Assembly (NCBI GenBank): GCA_945829235.1
Contig: CALZUA010000006.1
Coordinates: 1 to 64,000, forward strand
Source of the DNA: an uncultured Clostridia bacterium
GTDB lineage: Bacteria; Bacillota; Clostridia; Oscillospirales; Ruminococcaceae
DNA: 64,000 bases
Direction of reading: 5' to 3'
The translations under genes were made by a program, and so were the position numbers. Under the pieces are notes generated by a model that was given only the letters and a program-made list of their open reading frames with translations, searched no databases and had not been told where the DNA came from. Below are positions 43,999 through 51,484 of the stretch, in pieces; positions within the stretch are counted from its first letter, which is position 1, and the number at the start of each line of letters is the position of its first letter.

Positions 43999-45225
43999 TC
44001 AACCCTCGTCAAGCAATGCAAAATAATCGCGGTGCTCGGCGTATTTTGCGCGGTGAGTTAACGAGAGTTGCTCAACATCAATGTCGAAGAACTTGCGGAT
44101 TGCCTTGCCGGAATCATATTTTCCGCTCCGTTGATAATAATTGCGAGAATCAAAGTCCGCGTCAAGCCAGATAACCCGCCCGCCAATTACCGCGAAATTA
44201 AACTCGTGCGTTGACTCGGACGGCTTCTCCTCGAAGCAATATCCGCCCTCCGCACCCGTGCCGTGGACGTTGTAGATTTCAATTCCCTGAGCTGCCGCAA
44301 GAGCCGCCGTGATGTTCGAGTAACCGCCGCAAACCGTGGATTTGTTCTCCAAAATATACTTGAGCGTGAGCGTTTCCTCGGGCACGCCCCTGTCGAATGC
44401 GGGATAATCATAGTAGATGTTGTTGGCAACCCAATTTTCGATAGCCCGAAGCTTGTCATAATCGCTCGAAAGCCCCGCGCAGATTTCATTGCTCAGCGTT
44501 TTCACCTTCAACAAAATCTCCCGCACTGCTTGCTTGTCCGAGCCTATCACAACATACTCGGAAACCTGCTCAAGCGGCTGTTCAACAGCCTTTTGGGTAA
44601 CCTTTGTGTTCTTCTCGGAAACGTCCGAGCAGTCGGGCAGACAAACCTTGCCGTTCGTAAATTTTACTCGATAATTACTCCTGCTTCCGCTTTTCTCGTA
44701 AATTCTGAACGTGGTGAAACCGTCCGCGCCCGAGCGATAGTCAATGGTCACCGTGAACTCACCGCCGCTTGTCGAAAGCTTAATAACAGCGTCGCGGTCG
44801 GTTGTAACGCGGTCGATACCTTCGGGCGGGATTTTCCCCGTCACCGTCACCCGAAGTCCCTCAAACGAAATTTTTATGTCGCTTTGCGGGTCGTGAGTTA
44901 CAGCAAACACGCCCGTTTTTTCAGCGGGCTTTTCTTCTGTTGTTGAATTTGTTGAATTTTCGGAGTTGTTTTCAACAGATGAACCTGTCGAAGCTGTTGA
45001 ATTTGTTGAATTATCCGAGCTGTTTTCAACATAAGAGTCGGTTGAAGCGGTTGAATTTGTGGAACTTGATGAGCTTGTTGAATTTGTTAAATTAGTTGAA
45101 ACGGACGAGCTTTGGTCGGTTGAAGAGTAAACGGGAACGGTCGAAGCGCCGTCCGACACGTTCTTGCAACCCGTCAGGATGACTGTCGCCAAAACAAGCG
45201 CGGCAAATCCGAATTTTTTATACAT
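43999..45225 (-). CDS. Lipoprotein with transglutaminase-like domain
   Basis: 408 residues. Lipobox ILTGCKN (Cys ~20); a Ser/Thr/Asn-rich linker of ~75 residues with tandem repeats (SSDNSTNSTASTGSS); a beta-rich domain; then a transglutaminase-like core with the catalytic Cys in STVCGGYSNITAALA, His in STHEFNFAVI and Asp in WLDADFDSRN. It probably acts outside the membrane as a protease or crosslinker. The last ~20 residues are helical (LTHRAKYAEHRDYF). Confidence 0.85.
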   Translation of the reverse strand: MYKKFGFAALVLATVILTGCKNVSDGASTVPVYSSTDQSSSVSTNLTNSTSSSSSTNSTASTDSYVENSSDNSTNSTASTGSSVENNSENSTNSTTEEKPAEKTGVFAVTHDPQSDIKISFEGLRVTVTGKIPPEGIDRVTTDRDAVIKLSTSGGEFTVTIDYRSGADGFTTFRIYEKSGSRSNYRVKFTNGKVCLPDCSDVSEKNTKVTQKAVEQPLEQVSEYVVIGSDKQAVREILLKVKTLSNEICAGLSSDYDKLRAIENWVANNIYYDYPAFDRGVPEETLTLKYILENKSTVCGGYSNITAALAAAQGIEIYNVHGTGAEGGYCFEEKPSESTHEFNFAVIGGRVIWLDADFDSRNYYQRSGKYDSGKAIRKFFDIDVEQLSLTHRAKYAEHRDYFALLDEG

Positions 45226-45257
45226 TATTATAACACCTCGCTACATCATTTTACAAC

Positions 45258-45460
45258 ATAACGCGGTGTTTGTCAACCGATTTCACGCTTTTTTCATCTT
45301 CACTTCTTCGCCAGCACGGTAACAAGCCCGTCAGCCTGCGCCGAAGAAATATCCGCGCCTACAATGTTCCCGTCAATAACTATAAGGTTCGCGCAGAAAC
45401 AACGCGGTTTTGACAAAAAGTTTTCAACAAAACACGGTGCCTTTCAACCGATTTTCAACA
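45258..45460. repeat. Copy of the DUF4830 gene's 3' end plus its flank
   Basis: 45301-45393 repeats, at ~90% by eye, the 3' end of the next gene (45463-45553; coding VIDGNIVGADISSAQADGLV). The flanking (A)ACRCGGTG...TCAACCGATT is also duplicated (45258 and 45430). The repeat distance is about 162 bp. Confidence 0.85.
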
Positions 45461-45461
45461 C

Positions 45462-45911
45462 TCACTTCTTCGCAAGCACGGTAACCAGCCCGTCAGCCTG
45501 CGCCGAAGAAATATCCGCGCCGACGATGTTCCCGTCGATAACGATAAGGTTCGCAAAGATAGGCACGGCGGGCGTTGAGCCGTCGAAATTCTTGAGTTCG
45601 TAGGTGTACTTTTTGGCAATATGCGCGCGGTATTTTCGCAAATCAAAGCCCTGCTCGCGCTGGAGGTCGTTATACTGCTCGTAAGCCTCGTCAAATTCCA
45701 CGGGAATACGGATTTCCTCGATTTCCACGGGCACATTTCCCGCGTCCCAGCCGAAGCTCTCGATGAAAGCAATGCGCTCGTAGTCATTTTTACCGGAAAT
45801 CCCACCCGCCGCGGTTGAAATAAACCGCGTCAAAATCCAAATCCCCGCCGCTATCAGCAGAATTATCCCGATAACCGCCGTTTTTCCCGAACGCGCCCGT
45901 CTTTTTGCCAT
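45462..45911 (-). CDS. DUF4830 domain membrane protein
   Basis: 149 residues. Start at MAKRRARSG (45911) with GGGAGTG six bases upstream. Basic N-terminus, one membrane helix (TAVIGIILLIAAGIWILT), then a DUF4830-type extracellular domain (IAFIESFGWD, EYNDLQREQGFDL-like YEQYNDLQREQGFDLRKY, VPIFANLIVIDGNIVGADI). Function is unknown. Its 3' end is duplicated downstream. Confidence 0.8.
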   Translation of the reverse strand: MAKRRARSGKTAVIGIILLIAAGIWILTRFISTAAGGISGKNDYERIAFIESFGWDAGNVPVEIEEIRIPVEFDEAYEQYNDLQREQGFDLRKYRAHIAKKYTYELKNFDGSTPAVPIFANLIVIDGNIVGADISSAQADGLVTVLAKK

Positions 45912-46277
45912 AAGTTTCACTCCCGTCAAGTTTGTCAAACTATTTATATGTGCAAAAAGTGCGGTTTAGAAACAAAAAATTGTGCGTTCCGTTTTTATCG
46001 ATACAATATGTTGTGATAAAATAACTAAAAATATCGAAAAAACTTTGTTAAATGTGCCAAACCTCGCTCTATCATTGAATTTAGGCTTGAAATATGTGAT
46101 TTTTTGTGCAAAATGACAGTCAAACGGTGCTTTTTTTAGGTGAATTTTGTAGTCGTTAGTGAAAATATATAAACGACCTTTGAAATATTTGTTAGTTTAG
46201 GCTCTTTTATTTTTTTGATAAGTTTGGTATTATATTAGTAGCGAAAAATTTAACTAATTTTTTCAGGAGGTTATATA
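45912..46277. other. AT-rich intergenic region between divergent genes
   Basis: About 365 bp of AT-rich DNA with no gene. TATTATATTAG near 46230 may be a -10 region for the ATPase gene; no clear -35 box or riboswitch is seen. Confidence 0.4.
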
Positions 46278-47417
46278 ATGGCAAGTTTATCACTCAGAGG
46301 CATCTATAAGCGTTATGCCGGCGGCGTTGTCGCGGTATCCGACTTCAATATGAACATCAAGGATAAGGAGTTTATCGTTCTGGTAGGCCCTTCCGGATGC
46401 GGAAAATCTACTACTCTGCGTATGATCGCAGGTCTTGAGGAAATCTCCGAGGGCGAGCTGTTCATCGGCGACCGTCTGGTTAACGATGTAGCTCCTAAGG
46501 ACAGAGATATCGCGATGGTTTTCCAGAACTACGCTCTGTATCCTCACATGACCGTTTTCGATAACATGGCTTTCGGACTCAAGCTCCGCAAGGTTCCCAA
46601 GGAGGAAATCAAGAAGCTTGTTGAAGAAGCTGCTAAGATTCTCGATATCGCTCACCTGCTCGACAGAAAGCCGAAGGCTCTCTCCGGTGGTCAGCGTCAG
46701 CGTGTTGCGCTCGGACGTGCAATTGTTCGTGAGCCGCAGGTATTCCTTCTCGACGAGCCGCTGTCAAACCTCGATGCAAAGCTCCGTGCTCAGATGAGAA
46801 CCGAGATTTCCAAGCTCCACAAGAAGCTCGGCACAACCTTTATCTACGTTACACACGACCAGACAGAGGCTATGACGATGGGCGACAGAATCGTTGTTAT
46901 GAAGGACGGTTACATTCAGCAGATTGACTCGCCTATCAACCTTTACGATTTCCCTGTTAACAAGTTCGTTGCAGGCTTCATCGGCTCTCCGCAGATGAAC
47001 TTCATCAACGCAAAGCTCATTTTGCAGGACGGCAAGTATACTGTTGAGTTCGGTTCCGATGACAAGACCGGCAGAGGCAGAAAGTTCTACATCGAAATCC
47101 CGACCGCAAAGGCTGACGGCGACGCTCTCAAGTACTACGTTGATAAGGAAGTTGTACTCGGCGTACGTCCCGAGAACATTCACGATGAGGAAATGTTCCT
47201 CTCCGCAGCTAAGACCGGTATTATCGAGGCTAACGTTGAAGTAACCGAAATCCTCGGTGCTGAAACCTACCTCTACCTCAACTGCGACGGAATTCAGCTC
47301 ACTGCGCGTGTATCGCCCAGATGCACCGCTCGTCCCGGCGATACCGTTAAGCTCGCAATCGACCCGAACAAGATTCACCTGTTCGACGCTGCCGATGAGC
47401 ACGCACTCCTCAACTGA
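46278..47417 (+). CDS. Sugar ABC transporter ATPase (MalK/MsmK/UgpC type)
   Basis: 379 residues. Walker [11 protein letters not shown], signature [14 protein letters not shown], Walker [13 protein letters not shown], switch VTHDQTEA, and C-terminal OB/TOBE domains with [11 protein letters not shown]. It powers import of oligosaccharides. It stands alone without permeases or binding protein, as expected for a multitask MsmK-like ATPase shared by several sugar importers. Codon use is visibly more biased than its neighbours, suggesting high expression. AGGAGG precedes the ATG. Confidence 0.93.
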   Translation: MASLSLRGIYKRYAGGVVAVSDFNMNIKDKEFIVLVGPSGCGKSTTLRMIAGLEEISEGELFIGDRLVNDVAPKDRDIAMVFQNYALYPHMTVFDNMAFGLKLRKVPKEEIKKLVEEAAKILDIAHLLDRKPKALSGGQRQRVALGRAIVREPQVFLLDEPLSNLDAKLRAQMRTEISKLHKKLGTTFIYVTHDQTEAMTMGDRIVVMKDGYIQQIDSPINLYDFPVNKFVAGFIGSPQMNFINAKLILQDGKYTVEFGSDDKTGRGRKFYIEIPTAKADGDALKYYVDKEVVLGVRPENIHDEEMFLSAAKTGIIEANVEVTEILGAETYLYLNCDGIQLTARVSPRCTARPGDTVKLAIDPNKIHLFDAADEHALLN

Positions 47418-47509
47418 TAAATTTTACGCTGATTACGGCGCGGCAGAAATCTTGCCGCGCCGTTTTGCAATATTTCTCGATAACATCTAACTAAACGCGG
47501 AGGCAAAAT

Positions 47510-47906
47510 ATGGAAAAACTGAAATACGCGGGAATTTGCGTGGCGGGAATTTTGAAAAATTTTGTCTTTATCGCCGCTTTCATAGGCGTTTGTTCAGTTA
47601 TAGTAAAATTTTGCGAAATAATTGTTGTTCTTTACATTTTGGCAGGGATTTTATGCTGCGTGGCAGCAGGCGTGCTTCACGCGTTGTTTCGTAAGGCAAT
47701 TTCCCAAAATCTCCAAAAGAAAACCACAATCTATTCGCTGATAACAATTATTTTCCCCGATTGCTCTTGGTGTGATTTCGTTTATACTTGCAATTTGCGG
47801 TTATTTAAGGAGCTTAGATAATTTGATTTGGTTCCTGATACCAGTTAGCATTGCCGTGGAATCGCTCGTAAGCGGCGGTTTTGGAATTGTATTTCACCAG
47901 TCTTAA
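47510..47906 (+). pseudogene. Small membrane protein, frameshifted
   Basis: The frame from ATG 47510 encodes ~83 sensible residues (KLKYAGICVAGILKN and two hydrophobic helices), then turns into non-hydrophobic sequence ending at 47821. From ~47755 another frame continues sensibly (SPIALGVISFILAICGY, WFLIPVSIAVESLVSGG) to TAA at 47904-47906. A one-base change at TATTTTCCCC (47749-47758) explains this. The intact paralogue follows at 47942. Confidence 0.65.
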
Positions 47907-47941
47907 AGAGTTGGTGAATATTGTTTCAACGGAGGAAATTT

Positions 47942-48430
47942 ATGTCAAAACTGAAATACGCGGGACTTTGCGCGGCGGGAATTGTGCTAAACGTAGCTTG
48001 CGAGGCACTTTGTCTGTATCTGATATTTGAAGTTTTTGTCGGCAACCCTTACAAGTTTATCCCCTATATAATCGGGTTTTTTATCTGCGCCGCCGCGGGA
48101 TTTTTACACGTTCAATTGATGAACATAATAAGAAAAAAGCTCGGCAAAAAGACGTTCTGCTATGCTCTCGCCGTATTTTTCATTCCGGCGGGAATTGCAG
48201 ATTTAGGTTTGATATTGCCGTTGCTTGAAATTAAAATAAGTTTTAGCGTTGGACTTTCTATGTTTTTTAATTCGATAGCAATTTTACCTGTGATAATCGT
48301 GAGCGGTATCTCAACTTACTCCTTTAACCACTTTTTCGGTGCTCCTGAACCCACTTTCCCCGATACCGAAGACAGTTCTGCTGATATCGAAAACGTCCCA
48401 CCGATACCGAATAATTCTTCACAACCGTGA
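47942..48430 (+). CDS. Four-helix membrane protein, unknown function
   Basis: 162 residues, start at MSKLKYAGLCAAG with GGAGGAA upstream. About four membrane helices and a Pro/Asp/Ser-rich cytosolic or external tail (APEPTFPDTEDSSADIENV). It is a paralogue of the frameshifted gene before it (shared KLKYAG.C.AGI start and the CCVAAGVLH/CAAAGFLH motif). The next gene, a MoxR ATPase, follows within 30 bp. The family is not recognised. Confidence 0.65.
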   Translation: MSKLKYAGLCAAGIVLNVACEALCLYLIFEVFVGNPYKFIPYIIGFFICAAAGFLHVQLMNIIRKKLGKKTFCYALAVFFIPAGIADLGLILPLLEIKISFSVGLSMFFNSIAILPVIIVSGISTYSFNHFFGAPEPTFPDTEDSSADIENVPPIPNNSSQP

Positions 48431-48459
48431 AAAATCTTTACAACGAAAGGATTTTGCAA

Positions 48460-49374
48460 ATGAACCCAAAAATTGAAAAGCTAATCAACAACATCGAGAA
48501 CGTAATTCTCGGAAAACGCGCGGTAATCGAGAAGGTTGTGTGCGCGATGCTGTGCGGCGGGCACGTTTTGATTGAGGACGTGCCGGGCGTTGGAAAGACG
48601 CTCCTTGCGCAAACGCTCGCGAAGTCTGTGTCGGGCACCTTCGGGAGAATTCAGTTCACCCCCGACCTGATGCCGTCGGACGTTGTCGGGTACACGGTTA
48701 TCGACCAAAAAACCGGTGTCGAGGAGTATCGAGCGGGTGCTGTTATGTGCAATTTCCTGCTTGCCGATGAGATTAACCGAACCTCGCCGAAGGTGCAGTC
48801 AGCGCTGCTGGAGGCAATGGAGGAACTTCAAATCTCGGTTGACGGCAAAACGCACGCTCTGCCCGAGCCGTTTATGACGTTGGCAACGCAAAACCCCATC
48901 GAAACCTACGGCACCTATCACTTGCCCGAGGCACAGCTCGACCGCTTTCTGATGCGGCTGTCGCTCGGCTACCCCGACCGCACCGCAGAGCTTGCGATGT
49001 TGGATAAAATGCCGCACAGCATCGATGTTTCGCCCGTGATGACGCTGGAGGAAATCACGCAGCTTCGCGGTATGATAAGCAAAATCACGGTTTCCGAGCA
49101 GGTCAAGGCTTATATCCTGATGATTGTGTCGGCAACGCGAAACAAGCAGGAAATCAAGCTCGGCGCGTCCCCGAGAGCGTCAATCGCGCTCTACAAGGCG
49201 GTTCAAGCGTTGGCGTTTATGAACAACAGGTCGTTCGCGACACCCGATGACGTGAAATATCTCGCATCGGCGGTTCTGTCGCACAGAATAATTCTCGCGG
49301 CGGGACAGAGCGCGTACCTCAACTCAGAGCAGATTATAGAGAAAATACTTGTCGAAACGCCTGTCCCCGTGTAA
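48460..49374 (+). CDS. MoxR-family AAA ATPase
   Basis: 304 residues, start at MNPKIEKLINN with AAAGGA upstream (an in-frame GTG at 48427 is the alternative). Walker A EDVPGVGKT, Walker B LLADEINRTSPKVQSALLEAMEE, sensor ATQNPIETYGTYHLPEAQLDRF and C-terminal lid SPRASIALYKA are all MoxR signatures. MoxR ATPases act as chaperones for metalloprotein or surface-complex assembly, usually with DUF58 and transglutaminase genes. Those partners are not adjacent here. Confidence 0.92.
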   Translation: MNPKIEKLINNIENVILGKRAVIEKVVCAMLCGGHVLIEDVPGVGKTLLAQTLAKSVSGTFGRIQFTPDLMPSDVVGYTVIDQKTGVEEYRAGAVMCNFLLADEINRTSPKVQSALLEAMEELQISVDGKTHALPEPFMTLATQNPIETYGTYHLPEAQLDRFLMRLSLGYPDRTAELAMLDKMPHSIDVSPVMTLEEITQLRGMISKITVSEQVKAYILMIVSATRNKQEIKLGASPRASIALYKAVQALAFMNNRSFATPDDVKYLASAVLSHRIILAAGQSAYLNSEQIIEKILVETPVPV

Positions 49375-49405
49375 TATTATGGCATTATATTACAGTTAGT
49401 AAAAT

Positions 49406-49432
49406 AGAGGGCTTGCAAAAGTCCTCTTTTTG
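49406..49432 (+). terminator. Terminator after moxR gene
   Basis: Stem AGAGGgCTT/AAGtCCTCT (49406-49427) followed by TTTTTGG on the plus strand, about 30 bp past the stop. Confidence 0.65.
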
Positions 49433-49584
49433 GCTTTTTTGTACAACATTCAGCGCGCTATACCAAAAGCGGTTCTGCTGAAAACACGCAAATCTAAACA
49501 CCGTTATTGAATTGTTGTGTCAATTTATGCTACAATTTGTAATATCTTGTGATAATATAATATTTTGTATATACCATTACATTG

Positions 49585-50199
49585 TTACAAATCGCGTTCC
49601 TGCTTGGAAAACACACACCCGCAATATTTTTGACGATACAAATCGTACTCCGCGGACAGTTCAACCGAGCGTTTGTAGCCGCCCTTTTTTTTGAAATCAT
49701 TTGGCAAGTGCGGGATTTTATACTTTTCCGACAACTCCTCGCCGATTTCATTCAATTTTTGTGCATTTTTCAGCGGGCTTATTGATAACGTAGAGCAAAA
49801 ATAGTCGAAATTATACTCTTTGGCATATTTTGCCGCCGCTTCCAACCGCAAACGGTAGCACTTAAAGCATCGCTCCCCGCCCTCCTTGATTTTTTCAAGA
49901 CCTTTGACAGCGGCAAAAAATTTCTCTGAGTTATATTTTTCGACAAATAAACTCACTGGATATTTATGAGGTTGCGCCGAAATAAGTCGTTCCAGCTCGA
50001 GAGCGCGCTTGTTGTACTCCTCTTGCGGAGAAATGTTCGGGTTGTAGAAAAAACAGGTTATCTCGAAAAATTCCGACAGGTATTCGAGAACATAGCTTGA
50101 ACAAGGTGCGCAACAGCAGTGCAAAAGCAACCGCTGCGGCTTTGCGATTGATTTGAGCAACTCGTCAAGTTTGCGCTGATAATTCACATTCTGTTGCAT
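49585..50199 (-). CDS. queH: Epoxyqueuosine reductase QueH
   Basis: 204 residues with the four-Cys layout of QueH (former DUF208): LLHCCCAPCSSYVLE, ERCFKCYRLRL and the C-terminal KYCGCVFS. It performs the last step of queuosine synthesis, reducing the epoxide on tRNA, using an iron-sulfur cluster and an adjacent iron site. It lies 7 bp after rnhA in the same direction. Confidence 0.93.
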   Translation of the reverse strand: MQQNVNYQRKLDELLKSIAKPQRLLLHCCCAPCSSYVLEYLSEFFEITCFFYNPNISPQEEYNKRALELERLISAQPHKYPVSLFVEKYNSEKFFAAVKGLEKIKEGGERCFKCYRLRLEAAAKYAKEYNFDYFCSTLSISPLKNAQKLNEIGEELSEKYKIPHLPNDFKKKGGYKRSVELSAEYDLYRQKYCGCVFSKQERDL

Positions 50200-50206
50200 A
50201 ATTCAC

Positions 50207-50650
50207 CTATTTACCTGCAAATTTGTCACGTTGCATAACAGCGAGCTTGTCACAACGTTCGTTCTCGGGGTGACCGGCGTGTCCCTTAATCCAACAAAAC
50301 TCTGCATCGTGGATTTCAAGCAAATCCAGCAAGCGCTCCCACAAATCGGGGTTCAGCGCGGGCTTGCCGTCGCTCTTCTTCCAACCGCGGCTCCGCCAGC
50401 CCTTCGCCCAGCCTTTTGAAATCCCGTCGGAAACGTACTTGCTGTCGGTTGTTATACGAACCTTGCACGGAAATTTCAGCGCTTCAAGCGCGGTTATCAC
50501 GCCGAGTAGTTCCATACGATTGTTTGTTGTGTGAGCATCGCCGCCGCTCAGCTCCTTTTCCCTGCCCTCGCAGCGCAAAATTGCCCCAAAACCGCCCGCA
50601 CCCGGGTTACCGCTACAAGCGCCGTCCGTGAAAATCTCAACAAATTTCAT
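50207..50650 (-). CDS. rnhA: Ribonuclease HI
   Basis: 147 residues. Catalytic acids in [13 protein letters not shown] (Asp 9), NRMELLGVI (Glu), ITTDSKYV (Asp) and the C-terminal NERCDKLA (Asp), with [10 protein letters not shown] as the flexible His loop. It removes RNA from RNA:DNA hybrids. Co-transcribed with queH. Confidence 0.95.
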   Translation of the reverse strand: MKFVEIFTDGACSGNPGAGGFGAILRCEGREKELSGGDAHTTNNRMELLGVITALEALKFPCKVRITTDSKYVSDGISKGWAKGWRSRGWKKSDGKPALNPDLWERLLDLLEIHDAEFCWIKGHAGHPENERCDKLAVMQRDKFAGK

Positions 50651-50712
50651 CTTACCCTCCGTATTTTATCTGTATAAGTATATTGTACAACAGCTCGCGC
50701 GTTTTGTCAAGA

Positions 50713-50746
50713 AAAAATCGCCCCGATTTTACTCGGAGCGATTTGT
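50713..50746 (-). terminator. Terminator of the cohesin-like gene
   Basis: Stem AAATCGCcCCGA/TCGGaGCGATTT (~50716-50745), followed on the minus strand by TTTTCTTG. Confidence 0.75.
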
Positions 50747-50772
50747 TTTAGAACTTGTGTTCTGAAAAGAAA

Positions 50773-51393
50773 TTACTTTCTCTTCTTAGCAACTACAACA
50801 GCAGCGCCTGCGAGAACTGCGGGAACTACTGCGAGAGCAATACCAGTGCCGGGGTTAGCGCCGGGATCAGTACCGGGATCGCTTTCACCGGACTCAGGAG
50901 TGGACTCAGAGGTAGACTCAGAGCTGGACTCAGAGGTGGACTCAGAGCTGGACTCAGAAGAGCTGGACTCGCCAGCGCCCTCAGCAACAACTTCGATCTC
51001 ACCGGTGCCCTTAAGAACGTTACCCATATCGCCGAAGTCAGAAAGTGCAACAGCAACCTTCTCGCCAGCCTTAGCAGTTACGGTGTAGGTGAGGGTAGCG
51101 ATGGTGTCGCCAGCCTTCCAGCCCTTAGGATAGCCGCCTGCGAATCTAACAGAACCGTCTTCCATAACCTTGAAAGAAGCAAGACCAACATCAGCAGGAT
51201 CGCCAACGAGCTCAAGGCCGGTAGCAGATACAACGAAACCAAAAGAACTGAGTTCAGCATCAGTAGTAATAGTAACCTTAACGGTGTTGCCCTCGACAAC
51301 CTTGTCGGTAACAGCAACGATATCAGCGGAAGCAGCAATTGCTGTAAGAGCCAGCACTGCAGAAGCAATGCCCATAGAAATAATCTTCTTCAT
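50773..51393 (-). CDS. Cohesin-like surface protein with NPGTG sorting-type C-terminus
   Basis: 206 residues. Start at MKKIISMGIASAVLAL (51393) with GGAGG upstream; signal peptide ends AIAASA. The mature domain (~25-135, TDKVVEGNTVKVTITTDAE, FGFVVSATGLEL, GDTIATLTYTVTAKAG) has the pattern of a cohesin or related carbohydrate-binding beta sandwich. Next come an (ESTSESSS) linker and NPGTG followed by a hydrophobic stretch and KKRK, a sortase-type signal. It lies next to a dockerin protein, suggesting a cell-surface anchor for it. Cohesin identity is probable, not certain. Confidence 0.65.
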   Translation of the reverse strand: MKKIISMGIASAVLALTAIAASADIVAVTDKVVEGNTVKVTITTDAELSSFGFVVSATGLELVGDPADVGLASFKVMEDGSVRFAGGYPKGWKAGDTIATLTYTVTAKAGEKVAVALSDFGDMGNVLKGTGEIEVVAEGAGESSSSESSSESTSESSSESTSESTPESGESDPGTDPGANPGTGIALAVVPAVLAGAAVVVAKKRK

Positions 51394-51484
51394 ATTATTT
51401 TCCTCCATAATTTTATTTTTTGAATAACTCATGCGCGGAGCGCGAAACTCCGCGCAGAATTATTATTGACCATTTTTAGCCGAA

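Noticed and set aside
46764..47402. 212-residue minus-strand frame
   Set aside because: Antisense to the MalK-type ATPase, whose Walker and signature motifs are intact.
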